NCBI GenBank assembly: GCA_963785765.1
Contig: CAWAWM010000002.1
Span: 992,001-1,056,000, forward strand
From: DATBGO01 sp963785765
GTDB taxonomy: Bacteria > Actinomycetota > Actinomycetes > Streptosporangiales > Streptosporangiaceae
DNA length: 64,000 bases
Reading direction: 5' to 3'
This document shows positions 25,301 to 33,525 of this stretch, piece after piece. The notes below the pieces were generated by a model. It saw only the letters and a list, made by a program, of their open reading frames with translations. It had not been told where the DNA came from and did not search any database. A program made the translations under genes and the position numbers. Each line of letters begins with the position of its first letter. Position 1 is the stretch's first letter.

Positions 25301-28212
25301 TGCCGCTCAGCTTCCAGCACGGCGCGGATCTCGGCTTCGGCTGTCCCCAGATCCCCTCGGCGCGCCGCGGACCCGGCCGCCTCGCGTGCCGCCGCCAGGA
25401 TGACCGGATGGTTGGCGCCGAGCACCGGCCCTTGCGCGTCCAGTAGCGTGCGCAATTCGGCTTCAGCTCCGCCAATATTGCGCTTGCATCTGATCCGGGC
25501 CAGCATCACCCGGGCTAGCAGGCCGATGACCGTATCTCCGGTTCCATCTTCCGCCTCGGCCACGACCCGCAACTCGGCCTCTGCATCGGCAAGCTTCTCT
25601 TGCAACCCGAGTGCATCGGCCAGCCCCAGCCGGGCCGACCTGCTCAGCATCTGGTCGACGGCCGGGTCACCGGTAGCCGAGTCAACGGCGGACCGGAACG
25701 CGTCTTCGGCTTCAGTCAATCTGTACTGGCCGACAAGCGCATGGGCCAGCAACGGCAAGGTAAGCAGCCGGAAGAATTCTTTGTCCTCGTCATCGAGATT
25801 TGATGAATCCCGGAGCTCGGCAAGGAGGTGCTGGCACTCATCTTCGGTATCTTTGAATCGCCCGGACGCCAGCATCATCTGTCCGGCTTCGATCCGGGTA
25901 AGCACGAGCAGGCGATGATCAGCGGGAAGTATGTTCTCAGCCTTTGTCTGGATCGCTCTAGCCAAGGCGATAGCTGATCTTATCTTTCCGGAAACGGCTA
26001 CGAATCCGAAAGTGCAGAGCGCGGCCATTACGGCGTCTTCGACTAGCTCCTCAACTGGAGGGCAGCCGCTCAGGGCCGACTGCACGTGCGGAGCTAGGAG
26101 TTCCCACCATGCCCAGGTGCTGAATTCAAGGGAATCCCGCCTGGTGCCCACGGTGGCCAGTGCGACGGCTATGGTCCATACTTCCCGTTGGCGGTCGTGG
26201 TCATCGCTCAGATTGGCCGCGACGGTGTCCAGGACGAGCCGATGCGTGCTCACGCAGGAGATCGGGCGGGCGCCTGGCCTGCTGGCCGGCTGAGCCCGCT
26301 GCCGGACAAGCGACAGATCATCCAGGGCCTGCAGCAGCTCGTCGCGGCGAAGCTCGCTGAAAGCATCGCCGAACAGGGAGTATCCGGCCAGTACCTCCGG
26401 ATCGAGCAAATCAAGCGGCAGTGGCTCTGGGGCAAAGCAGGACAGGATCTCAATGAGTTGCCGCGCGTCGCCGTATCCGCGGCGGTCGAGCAGGTCGAGG
26501 GATATCTCCCAGGTACGGTAGATCCGCAGCCGGGTAATGGATTCTTCGCTGCGCCGTCCGCCCAGATATGCGGCCGAGTCGAGAACACTCAGGCTCTGAT
26601 CAAGAGTCTCCCGGTAGGCGGCAATCGTGGTGACCGCCGCAGCGACCGGATCCTCGTCGGCGCCCTGCCGAAGGTCCTGCCGGATCTTCTGGCGCAGATA
26701 GGTACCGGCCAGGTTCAGCGCGAGCGGGAGACCACCCAGCCGGTCTGCGACGCTGGCAACCTCGGCGGCAAGCTCGCTGTGCTGGTCGGAACCGGGATGC
26801 AGGACCGGGCTGATGGCGTCGAGTATGACCTGGCTGGCCGGCTCGGGCCCCAGCGTCGGCAGCTCGCGGATCTCGGCGTAGCGCCAGATTTCCGCGCTGG
26901 CATCCCGGCTCGTGATGACGATCAAGCCGTTAGTGGTGGGCCGTAGCCATCCGCCGTCGTCACAGGGGAAGCCGCTGGGCCCGGCGAGAACCTCCGGATC
27001 GTCGGCCTCGTCCACGATCAGCAGCCAGGGTGAAGCCTGCTGGTCGAGGCTGCGCCACAGCAGGTCAGTGGCGCTGATTCGGCCTTCCCAGGCCTCCTGC
27101 ACCAGTTTGGGCGCGGCTCCCAGGGTCAGCGCGAGTTCGCGCATGCCGGCGCTCAACGTGGCTGCGTCGCGCGCCGACATCCACCATGCTGGCACGCGGC
27201 GGCTGCGCGCCAGGCCGGCGAGGTGGAGCGCGACGGTCGTCTTACCCGCTCCGCCCAGCCCGACCAGTACCTGCGGGCGGCCCGAGCGATTCCCGGTGGT
27301 CAGCAGAGCCGCCAGGTCGCTGAGGACCTCCTCCCGGCCGCGCACCCGCTCGGGCAGCGACGTGACCGGCGGCGAAAGGGAGAAAACGCCTGGTTGGTCT
27401 GCGCCGCCTCGGTAGTTGCTGACGTGGGTGACACCCGCCAGCCTGATGCGCCGCTGCGGGCTGGCGGACGACCGGGTCAGGGCCTCATCTCCGCCGTCGG
27501 CACTGAGCCAGCCCGCGAAGTCATCGTCGGCGGCGAAGGCACGGGCTGGCTCGGCCCACAGCTCCATCCGGGTCGGGTCCCCAGGGTCGGCGTCGTACTG
27601 CAAGACTCCGATCATCAGGCCGTCGGCGAAGACCACTGCCCCTGACATTCCTGCCCAGGCACTCGTGGCCTCGGCCCGGGGCGCCCCGATGGTGCCGTGG
27701 GCCTGGATAACCCAGCGGCCGCTTTTGTACTGTGACAGCGGTAGAATTGTGCCGTCCAGCTCCCGTGATTCCCGGATGCCGCCGCTGACAGCGTCGGCGA
27801 TGGGGAATCCCGCCGCGAGGCAGTCCACCGGCTCGGCCCCGTCGAGATCGGCCCAGGTCAGGCCAGTTAACCGCGGCGGGGTTACCCAGCGTGTGTCTGC
27901 CTCATCGAGTACCGCCAGCAGCACCGCATCGACATCCTCGTGCCACCAGACGGCGACCGCGTCGTGGAACGGCCGTCCTGCGGTCCGGCTAAGCAACCGG
28001 ACCTGGCAACGGGGAAGACCTTGCGCAAGATCGCCGAGCAGGCGCGCGGTCAGCGGTCCAGGCGGACGCTCGGGCGGCGCCCGGTTGCTGACCGCCGTCG
28101 CGACCACGTGCCTGGCCGTGAGCACCAGCCGCGGGCTTACCAGGTACCCGGAGCCGAAGTCGTCGCTCGCCGGCACGTACACCTCGGCGACCTGCGCTTC
28201 CTCCAGTCCCAC
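22345..28212 (-). CDS. Trypsin-like protease / NB-ARC NTPase / TPR-repeat giant protein (predicted STAND immunity or signalling protein)
   Basis: The 1955-residue protein has three parts. Residues 1-200 are a trypsin/V8-like protease: LVLTARHVV (His35), HEDVDAVLLAV (Asp95) and SAWAGMSGAVVF (Ser190), a plausible triad; no signal peptide, so it acts in the cytosol. Residues about 285-700 are an NB-ARC/STAND ATPase: Walker A GLGGAGKTT (Lys324), Walker B WLLIVDEADD (Asp401), followed by a winged-helix-like region. From about 800 to the end are tetratricopeptide repeats, 18 of them nearly identical. The usual reading is that TPRs sense a trigger, the NTPase oligomerises and the protease cuts a target; this is inferred. 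It starts at GTG 28212, 21 bp after the small upstream gene. Confidence 0.92.
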   Translation of the reverse strand: MGLEEAQVAEVYVPASDDFGSGYLVSPRLVLTARHVVATAVSNRAPPERPPGPLTARLLGDLAQGLPRCQVRLLSRTAGRPFHDAVAVWWHEDVDAVLLAVLDEADTRWVTPPRLTGLTWADLDGAEPVDCLAAGFPIADAVSGGIRESRELDGTILPLSQYKSGRWVIQAHGTIGAPRAEATSAWAGMSGAVVFADGLMIGVLQYDADPGDPTRMELWAEPARAFAADDDFAGWLSADGGDEALTRSSASPQRRIRLAGVTHVSNYRGGADQPGVFSLSPPVTSLPERVRGREEVLSDLAALLTTGNRSGRPQVLVGLGGAGKTTVALHLAGLARSRRVPAWWMSARDAATLSAGMRELALTLGAAPKLVQEAWEGRISATDLLWRSLDQQASPWLLIVDEADDPEVLAGPSGFPCDDGGWLRPTTNGLIVITSRDASAEIWRYAEIRELPTLGPEPASQVILDAISPVLHPGSDQHSELAAEVASVADRLGGLPLALNLAGTYLRQKIRQDLRQGADEDPVAAAVTTIAAYRETLDQSLSVLDSAAYLGGRRSEESITRLRIYRTWEISLDLLDRRGYGDARQLIEILSCFAPEPLPLDLLDPEVLAGYSLFGDAFSELRRDELLQALDDLSLVRQRAQPASRPGARPISCVSTHRLVLDTVAANLSDDHDRQREVWTIAVALATVGTRRDSLEFSTWAWWELLAPHVQSALSGCPPVEELVEDAVMAALCTFGFVAVSGKIRSAIALARAIQTKAENILPADHRLLVLTRIEAGQMMLASGRFKDTEDECQHLLAELRDSSNLDDEDKEFFRLLTLPLLAHALVGQYRLTEAEDAFRSAVDSATGDPAVDQMLSRSARLGLADALGLQEKLADAEAELRVVAEAEDGTGDTVIGLLARVMLARIRCKRNIGGAEAELRTLLDAQGPVLGANHPVILAAAREAAGSAARRGDLGTAEAEIRAVLEAERQVLGDDHPQTLATRYELAVVLRKRGRLEAAETEFRAVLAAKRTVPGQDDRSTLITRHELALTLRERGQLEAAEAEFRAVLAAKREVMGLDDRSTLITWHELAVTLRERGQLAAAETEIRAVLTADRQALGGSDGGTLITWHELAVTLRQRGQLAAAETEIRAVLAAKRETLGQDDRGTLITWHELAVTLRQRGQLAAAETEIRAVLAADRLALGGSDRSTLITWHELAVTLRQRGQLAAAEPEIRAVLAAKREALGQDDRSTLASWHELAVTLRDRGQFDAAETEIRPLLAADRRVLGDNHLQTLAARHELALLLRRRGQLDEAETEFRAVLAAKREALGQDDRNTLVTWHELAVTLRRRGQLEAAETEVRGALAAERRALGETDGDTLGTRLELAFVLRQRGQLEAAETEIRTVLSARTETLGRSDRSTLGTRHELALTLRLRGELEAAETEIRTVLAAERQAPAGSDRSTLDARCELAAILRERGQLEAAETEIRTVLAAERQALGGSDRSTLNIQHELALVLRERGQLAAAEREFRAELSARTEALGQDDRSTLITRHELGVTLHGRGQLRAAETEIRTALAAERRALGGSDRDTLATRHELALILRERRQLEAAEAEFRALLEAERQALGGTDRSTLITRHELGVTLRQRGQLEAAGAEFRALLEAERQALGDNDRETLGSWHELAEVLLQRGQLTGAEAEFRAVLTAKTEALGEDDRSTLVTRLELAAVLLRRGELAAVQAARETSGPGGGTAEQGDSAAGWQNLADGLARQHKLGEAVAEFRALLEKQRRVLGPGQRVELLAQRHLSNVLVELGAFTAAESGYRTLLDISRQALGGYHEIALQSRLRIAQMLRLQNKLDDAIAECQDLLDIQLDVLGAHEDHRSVLPTRYEMIRIAIAGGYLEKAEDELSRLADAARLRLGEDHLITLDIQNDLFFLRTRLADANSAAARLQALLTAKTQISAAVYITEAYRSLCFTDS
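23146..25413 (-). repeat. Tandem array of 18 exact-length 126-bp TPR-coding units
   Basis: Counting from NHPVILAAA at 25413, each unit is exactly 42 codons with no indel until 23146, where a nineteenth unit (DDRSTLVTRLELAAVL) begins and then degenerates. The consensus has D-R-S-TL, a helix HELAVTLRxRGQL and a helix AAETEIRAVLAA. Units 4-7 are almost identical to each other, which points to recent duplication or gene conversion. Confidence 0.93.
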
Positions 28213-28233
28213 CGATCCGCCCCCTTACCGTGC

Positions 28234-28557
28234 CTACGTGGGCTGTCCCGGCACCTTGTCCCCGATCAGCGCCTGCCGTGTGACGCCGTCGGCCGCCACC
28301 AGGACCGGCTGGAGCGACACCGTGAGGCGGTTGGTGGTTTCGCTGCTCAGGCCGCCCTTGGCGCCGACCGAGAGCACCCCGAAGCCCACACCGAATTTTC
28401 CGCCGGCGTCCTTGGTGATGGCCAGGGCCACGTCAAGGGTTACGGCACCCAGCGCGAAGCGCAGTTCCGTTCCTTCGCCGCCCGCCATGGCGTCGGTCAA
28501 TTCTGCGCGCAGGGCCTTGATCGTGTCCGCCAGCCCCGCCGCTACGCGCTCGTCCAC
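28234..28557 (-). CDS. Trypsin-co-occurring domain (trypco2-like) small protein
   Basis: From GTG 28557, preceded by GGAGGGG five bases upstream, the product is 107 residues. It starts with a helix (VAAGLADTIKALRAELTDAMAGG) then ELRFALGAVTLDVALAITKDAGGKFGVGFGVLSVGAKGG and LTVSLQPV. This matches the domain family known as trypsin-co-occurring domain 2, described by comparative genomics as linked to trypsin-like/STAND conflict systems. The downstream giant protease-NTPase gene begins 21 bp after its stop, so they form an operon. Biochemical role unknown; it may be the protease substrate, activator or inhibitor. Confidence 0.82.
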   Translation of the reverse strand: MDERVAAGLADTIKALRAELTDAMAGGEGTELRFALGAVTLDVALAITKDAGGKFGVGFGVLSVGAKGGLSSETTNRLTVSLQPVLVAADGVTRQALIGDKVPGQPT

Positions 28558-28636
28558 GATTCCCCTCCGATGACGCACGCCGCACGACATAAACCATGAA
28601 GCACCGAGCAAAGCCTCGCACAGGCAGACGAACGTG

Positions 28637-30037
28637 TCAGCTCATGAAACCCGCAGACAGCCGGCGTAGCAGCAGCGTCTCGGCCAGGCAGGCCCGCTCG
28701 AAGACCGTCAGGTGCAAGCTCTCGTTCGCGCTGTGCGCCCGGGTGTCGGGGTCCTCAACCCCGGTGATGAGGATCTCGGCATCGGGAAGGATCCCGGCAA
28801 AGGCCGCGATGAACGGGATGGAGCCGCCGACCCCGATATCGACGGCGGGCGCCCCCCAGGCCTCGGACAGCGCCGAGCGGGCCGCGTCGTAGGCGGTTCC
28901 CCCGATCCGGGCCTGGAATGGCTCGGCGGTGCTGCCCGGGTCCACCGTCACCTGCGCCCCCCAGGGCGCGTGCGACCGCAGATGCGACGCGAGCGCGGCG
29001 CGCGCCCGCGCCGCGTGGTCGCCGGGGGCGATCCGCATGCTCACCCTGGCCCGGGCCGCCGGGACGAGGGTGTTGGACGCCGCCTCGACCGGCGGGGCGT
29101 CGATGCCGATCACGGAGATCGACGGGCGCATCCAGAGCCGTTCGGCCAGGCTGCCCGTGCCGGTCAGCTGCACGTCGTCGAGCAGCCCGGCCTCCGCGCG
29201 CAGCTGCGTTTCGGTCAGGTCGGGCCCGTCGGCCTGACCGCTGACCAGGCCGGCCACCGCCACGTCACCGGCATCGTCATGCAGCGTGGCCAGCAGCCGG
29301 CACAGCGCCGTCAGCGCATCAGGGACCGGGCCGCCGTACAGCCCGCTGTGCAGGCCATGGCGCAGCGTCCGCACCTCCACGGTGACGTTGGCGCCGCCGC
29401 GCAGCGAGGTGGTCAGGGAGGGCACACCGGCCGCCCAGTTGGTCGAGTCGGCCAGCACCACCACGTCGGCGCGGATCCAGTCGGCGTAGGTCGTGAGGAA
29501 CTGCGCCAGGGTGGGCGAGCCGATCTCTTCCTCGCCCTCGACGAGCACGGTCACCCCGACCGGCAGCTGGCCGCCATGCGCCCGCAGCGCCGCCAGGTGG
29601 ACCGCGATCCCGGCCTTGTCATCGGCAGCCCCGCGCCCATACAGGCGGCCGTCCCGCTCGGCCGGCTCGAACGGGTCGCTGTCCCAGCTCGCGCGATCAC
29701 CGGGCGGCTGCACGTCGTGGTGCGCGTACAGCAAGACGGTCGGGGTTCCTGGCGGCCCCTCGCGCCGGCCCAGGACGGCCGGCAGACCGCCCGGGACGGT
29801 GAGCACGTCAACCTCGGGGAGCCCGGCCTGGCGCAGCAGCGTTGCGACTTCGTCGGCGCTGGCCTTGAGGTGCGGCCCGGCCGCCGGATCCGCTGACACC
29901 GACGGGATCCGCACCAGCCGCTCCAGATCGGATCGGACGGACGGCAGGACCCGCCGGACGGCGGCCGCGAGCTGCCGGTCGCCGGCCTGCTCCGCGCTCA
30001 GGTTCCCGGACGCGTCGCCGGGCTGATCCAGGCTCAT
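28637..30037 (-). CDS. M20-family dipeptidase
   Basis: From ATG 30037 the protein is 466 residues. Metal-site motifs of M20A/F peptidases are present: VLLYAHHDVQPPG, GRLYGRGAADDKAGIAVHLAAL, VEGEEEIGSPTL (catalytic Glu), and a late ITGVEDPDTRAHSANESL. The RTLRHGLHSGLYGGPVPDAL block marks the dimerisation/lid domain of the carnosinase/CNDP-like group. It hydrolyses dipeptides in the cytosol using two zinc ions. It is divergent from an ATP-grasp operon; a link (making and breaking a peptide bond) is attractive but not shown. Confidence 0.92.
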   Translation of the reverse strand: MSLDQPGDASGNLSAEQAGDRQLAAAVRRVLPSVRSDLERLVRIPSVSADPAAGPHLKASADEVATLLRQAGLPEVDVLTVPGGLPAVLGRREGPPGTPTVLLYAHHDVQPPGDRASWDSDPFEPAERDGRLYGRGAADDKAGIAVHLAALRAHGGQLPVGVTVLVEGEEEIGSPTLAQFLTTYADWIRADVVVLADSTNWAAGVPSLTTSLRGGANVTVEVRTLRHGLHSGLYGGPVPDALTALCRLLATLHDDAGDVAVAGLVSGQADGPDLTETQLRAEAGLLDDVQLTGTGSLAERLWMRPSISVIGIDAPPVEAASNTLVPAARARVSMRIAPGDHAARARAALASHLRSHAPWGAQVTVDPGSTAEPFQARIGGTAYDAARSALSEAWGAPAVDIGVGGSIPFIAAFAGILPDAEILITGVEDPDTRAHSANESLHLTVFERACLAETLLLRRLSAGFMS

Positions 30038-30214
30038 GACCCGCGACGATACCGGGGACTGACCCGCTGGCCTCAATCCGCGGCCGCGGTTTGACTCGCC
30101 GCAGGCAGCGCACCCTGATCACGTCGAACCCGGTGCTCGCACCAGGTCATAGGGCGACCGGGGGACGTGCACCGCGATGATCGCGCCCGGCCTGGCCCGG
30201 TTAACATTCCGGAC

Positions 30215-31438
30215 ATGAACGTCATCTTCGTCGAGCCGTTCTTTCCGGCCAGCCAGCGCCACTTCGCCCGGGCGCTGGCTGAGGTGGGCGCGACCGTGAT
30301 CGGGGTCGGCGAGTTTCCCGTCGAGGCGCTCGATGATCAGCTGCGGGGCTGGCTGCATCACTACGAGCAGGTTCCGTCCGTCACCGACGTGGAACAGCTG
30401 ACCCGCGTCGTCCGGCAGGTGCAGGACCAGCTGTGGGTGGACCGGCTCGAGGCCACGATCGAGGCGCACACCCTGGCCGCCGCGCAGGTCCGCGAGGCCT
30501 GCACCATCCCCGGCACGTCGGTGCGGACGGCCTGGCTGTGCCGGGACAAGCCGTCCATGAAGCAGGCCCTGCGGGAGGCGGGAGTACCGACCGCCGCCTC
30601 GATGGCCGCCGATAGCGCCGCGCAGGCACGTGACTTCGCCGGGCAGGTCGGCTACCCGCTGATCCTCAAGCCGCGCAGCGGCGCGGGCGCGTCCGGGACG
30701 ACCGCGGTCGGCAGCGACACTGAGCTGGACCATGCCCTGAGCATCTTCGGTGGTCAGGGCGTCGAATCCATCGCCGTGGAGGAGTTCGTCGAGGGCCACG
30801 AGGGTTTCTACGACACCATTACGGTCGACGGCCGGGTCGCGGTGGACTTCGTGTCGCACTACTACCCCAACGTGCTCGAGGCGATGCGGACCCGGTGGAT
30901 CTCGCCGCAGTTCATCTCGACCAACCGGATCGACACCGCGCCGGAGTACGCCGAGCTGCGCGAGATGGGCGCGAAGGTGAATGCCGCCCTCGGGATCGGC
31001 ACCTCGGCGACGCACATGGAGTGGTTCTTCGGCCCGAAGGGACTGAGGTTCTCCGAGATCGGCTGCCGTCCGCCGGGGGTGGGGGCCTGGGACCTGTACT
31101 CCGCGGGGAACGAGATCGACGTATACCGCGAGTGGGCGCTGGCGATCACGGCCGGCCAGACCGGCTCGGCGCCGTCGCGGCGGTATGCCAGCGGAATGAT
31201 AGCGCTGCGCCCCGAGAATGACGGCCACATCACCGGCTATTCGGGAGTGGACGAGCTGCAGCAGCAACTCGGCGAGTGGGTCATCGACGCGCACCTGCCG
31301 CCGCCGGGAACCGCGACGCAGGCCGTCGAGGCCGGGTACATGGCCAATGCTTACGTGCGGATGCGTCATCCCGACTACGACGTGCTGCGCGGCATGCTCG
31401 ACACGGTGGGTCGCACGCTGCACGTGCATGCCGCATGA
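30215..31438 (+). CDS. ATP-grasp ligase
   Basis: From ATG 30215 the protein is 407 residues. An N-terminal Rossmann-like domain (MNVIFVEPFFPASQRHFARALAEVGATVIGVG) is followed by the ATP-grasp core: KPSMKQALREAGVPTA, YPLILKPRSGAGASGTTAV (ATP-binding Lys), AVEEFVEGHEGFYDT, and the metal-binding HMEWFFGPKGLRFSEIGCRPPG. This resembles carboxylate-amine/thiol ligases related to carnosine synthase and PurK/BioC-type proteins. It joins an acyl group to an amine at the cost of ATP; substrates unknown. Its stop overlaps the next start (ATGA), opening a four-gene operon. Confidence 0.88.
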   Translation: MNVIFVEPFFPASQRHFARALAEVGATVIGVGEFPVEALDDQLRGWLHHYEQVPSVTDVEQLTRVVRQVQDQLWVDRLEATIEAHTLAAAQVREACTIPGTSVRTAWLCRDKPSMKQALREAGVPTAASMAADSAAQARDFAGQVGYPLILKPRSGAGASGTTAVGSDTELDHALSIFGGQGVESIAVEEFVEGHEGFYDTITVDGRVAVDFVSHYYPNVLEAMRTRWISPQFISTNRIDTAPEYAELREMGAKVNAALGIGTSATHMEWFFGPKGLRFSEIGCRPPGVGAWDLYSAGNEIDVYREWALAITAGQTGSAPSRRYASGMIALRPENDGHITGYSGVDELQQQLGEWVIDAHLPPPGTATQAVEAGYMANAYVRMRHPDYDVLRGMLDTVGRTLHVHAA

Positions 31439-32352
31439 AAGTGATCCTCCTGGGTCCGCAACGAAGGCCCACGCTGGCTGGCGTGGCCAGGTCGATGCAG
31501 CTCGACGGGCGGGTCGCCACCATCACGGCCGGCTGGCAGGAACGCGAGCCCGACGACGGCGAACTGAGCGAGCTGCTCGGTGCCCAGGACGTCAACCTGG
31601 CGCTGTACCGGCGGTGGCTGGACGTGCAGGAACGGGATCTCGACTACGCGGCGGCCGAGCGCCGGCTGCGGGACGTGCTCGGCGAGCTGCATGACATCTA
31701 CCTGCTGCGCCTCGATTATGCCCTGCAGGCTGTCTACGCGCTGCAGCGGCGCGGTGCGGTGGACCGTGCGGCCCGGCAGGCGGTCGCGGAGGCCATCGCC
31801 GCGGTCCGCGAGCTCGACGAGGCGCACTTGCGGCGGATCAGCCAGGAACGCGCCGAGTTCTACCTGGCCTGGGCGCCGCACGACCGGCCGGTGATCGCCG
31901 GGCACCGCGCCGAGATCACCCGGCTGCTCGGCGACGCCGCCGCGCTGGTCGTCACGGGCGGCCACGTCGGCGTGCTGGCGGATGTGCTGCACCTGTTCAA
32001 TGTGGCGGCGGCGGTGCGGTCACCAGTGATCGCGTGGTCGGCGGGCGCGATGGCGCTGGCGGACCGGATCGTCCTGTTCTACGACCGCGCGCCCCAGGGC
32101 CCCGGTCATCCGGAGGTCTTCGGCCCCGGTCTCAGCGTGCTGCGCCAGGTGGTACCGCTGCCGCACGCCCGGGCCCGGATGCTGCTCGACGACGAGCCGC
32201 GGATGGCCGTGTTCGCCCGCAGGTTCGCGCCTGCCCGCTGCGTCCTGCTCGACGCCGGCACCCGGATCGATCTCGACGGTGATGGCAGCTGCCCGCCGGA
32301 CACCAGGGTGCTGGCCGACGACGGCCGCGTCACGGTCCTGGAGGCAGCCTGA
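31435..32352 (+). CDS. Peptidase S51 / class I amidotransferase-like fold protein
   Basis: The 305-residue protein starts at ATG 31435, inside the preceding stop. Key segments are LVVTGGHVGVLADVLHLFN and SPVIAWSAGAMALADRIVLFYD, the Ser-nucleophile elbow (W-S-A-G-A) typical of dipeptidase E/cyanophycinase-type S51 proteins. The N-terminal half is helical and Arg/Glu-rich (RDLDYAAAERRLRDVLGELHDIYLLRLDYALQ) and unlike classic S51. It may hydrolyse a peptide or isopeptide product of the ATP-grasp ligase; this is inference from position. Confidence 0.78.
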   Translation: MKVILLGPQRRPTLAGVARSMQLDGRVATITAGWQEREPDDGELSELLGAQDVNLALYRRWLDVQERDLDYAAAERRLRDVLGELHDIYLLRLDYALQAVYALQRRGAVDRAARQAVAEAIAAVRELDEAHLRRISQERAEFYLAWAPHDRPVIAGHRAEITRLLGDAAALVVTGGHVGVLADVLHLFNVAAAVRSPVIAWSAGAMALADRIVLFYDRAPQGPGHPEVFGPGLSVLRQVVPLPHARARMLLDDEPRMAVFARRFAPARCVLLDAGTRIDLDGDGSCPPDTRVLADDGRVTVLEAA

Positions 32353-32357
32353 GCACC

Positions 32358-33521
32358 GTGGTGAGCGGCCCGGCCGTCAGCCGCAAGCTCGCCATCACCA
32401 GGCTCAGGGAACGCCGGACGCGGGACCCGGCCGTGATCGGCAGGTTCCTGGCCCGGTACCCCGCGCCCATCGTCGAGGGCTCGCGCTGCACGTTCCTCTA
32501 CCGCGGCGAGGCTGATGAGGTCCACCTGGTGCACCGGACCGTCGGGCTGCCCGAGCGTATCGGCCTGCGCCGGCTGCACGGCACCGACCTGTGGTACGTC
32601 GTCATCGAGCTGCCCGAAGGCTCCCGGTTCGAATACCAGCTGGAAGTGGCACGCGGCGGGCAGCGCGAGCGCATCAACGATCCGCTGAACCCGCACCTAG
32701 CGCACAGCCCGGTCGGCAGCTCGTCGGTCTGCTACTCCCGCGGGTACGAGGTACCCGAGTGGACCAGGCCGGATCCCGAGGCGCGCCCAGGTTCGCTGGT
32801 GGATCTGGTCGTGCCCAGCCGCGCGCTGCGCCGCGATGGCCAGGTGACCGTCTACCTGCCCGCACGGTTCCGGCGCAGCGCCCGTTATCCGCTGCTGGTG
32901 GTGCACGACGGCAGCGACTATCTCAGGTACGCGGCGGCCAAGACGGTGCTCGACAATCTCATCCACCGGCTGGACGTGGCCGAGATCGTGGTCGCGTTCA
33001 CCAGCCCGGGGGACCGGCTGGCCGAGTACGCCAATTCGGCGGCGCACGCCCGTTACCTGACCGCCGAGCTGGTGCCGCGGCTGGAAGCCGAGCTCCCGCT
33101 GGCCGCCACGCCCCAGGGCCGGTGCCTGATGGGCGCGAGCTTCGGTGCGGTCGCCGCGCTGTCGGCCGCCTACCGTTATCCCCGCTCGTACGGCTCGCTG
33201 CTGCTGCAGTCGGGTTCCTTCGTGTTCACCGACATCGGCCATGACCACGGCGGCGGCCCGGTGTTCGAGCCGGTGGTGAAGTTCGTCAACCGGTACCGGG
33301 CCGCGCCGCGGCGGGTGGCTGACCGGGTCTTCGTCAGCTGCGGGGTGTACGAGCCGCTGATCGTCCGCAACCGGTCGATGGTGCCCACCTTTGAGGCAGC
33401 CGGGATGGCTGTCCGGTATGTGGAGGCCAGGGACGGGCACAGCTGGGAAAACTGGCGCGACCGCTTGCGAGAGGGGCTGTCATGGGTCTTTCCTGGTCCG
33501 CAGAAGTTCTACTACGAGTGA
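32358..33521 (+). CDS. Enterochelin-esterase-like alpha/beta hydrolase
   Basis: The 387-residue protein has an N-terminal beta-sandwich (GSRCTFLYRGEADEVHLVHRTVG to SRFEYQLEVARGGQRERINDPLNP) like the E-set domain of Fes/IroD esterases, then an esterase domain: VTVYLPARFRRSARYPLLVVHDGSDYL, nucleophile LMGASFGAVAALSAAYRYP and the His in DGHSWENWRDRL. Enzymes of this type hydrolyse ester or lactone bonds of siderophores; the real substrate here is unknown and there is no siderophore gene nearby. The start is GTG at 32358, five bases after the previous stop, so it is operonic. Confidence 0.87.
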   Translation: MVSGPAVSRKLAITRLRERRTRDPAVIGRFLARYPAPIVEGSRCTFLYRGEADEVHLVHRTVGLPERIGLRRLHGTDLWYVVIELPEGSRFEYQLEVARGGQRERINDPLNPHLAHSPVGSSSVCYSRGYEVPEWTRPDPEARPGSLVDLVVPSRALRRDGQVTVYLPARFRRSARYPLLVVHDGSDYLRYAAAKTVLDNLIHRLDVAEIVVAFTSPGDRLAEYANSAAHARYLTAELVPRLEAELPLAATPQGRCLMGASFGAVAALSAAYRYPRSYGSLLLQSGSFVFTDIGHDHGGGPVFEPVVKFVNRYRAAPRRVADRVFVSCGVYEPLIVRNRSMVPTFEAAGMAVRYVEARDGHSWENWRDRLREGLSWVFPGPQKFYYE

Positions 33522-33525
33522 CGGC

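Noticed and set aside
23242..25446. Long open frames opposite the TPR array
   Set aside because: They mirror the 126-bp repeats of the minus-strand gene, with repetitive Arg/Ser/Ala or Gly/Gln content and no domain.
30119..31429. A 436-residue open frame antisense to the ATP-grasp gene
   Set aside because: His/Arg/Gly-rich with no recognisable motif; the opposite strand has clear ATP-grasp motifs and operon context.
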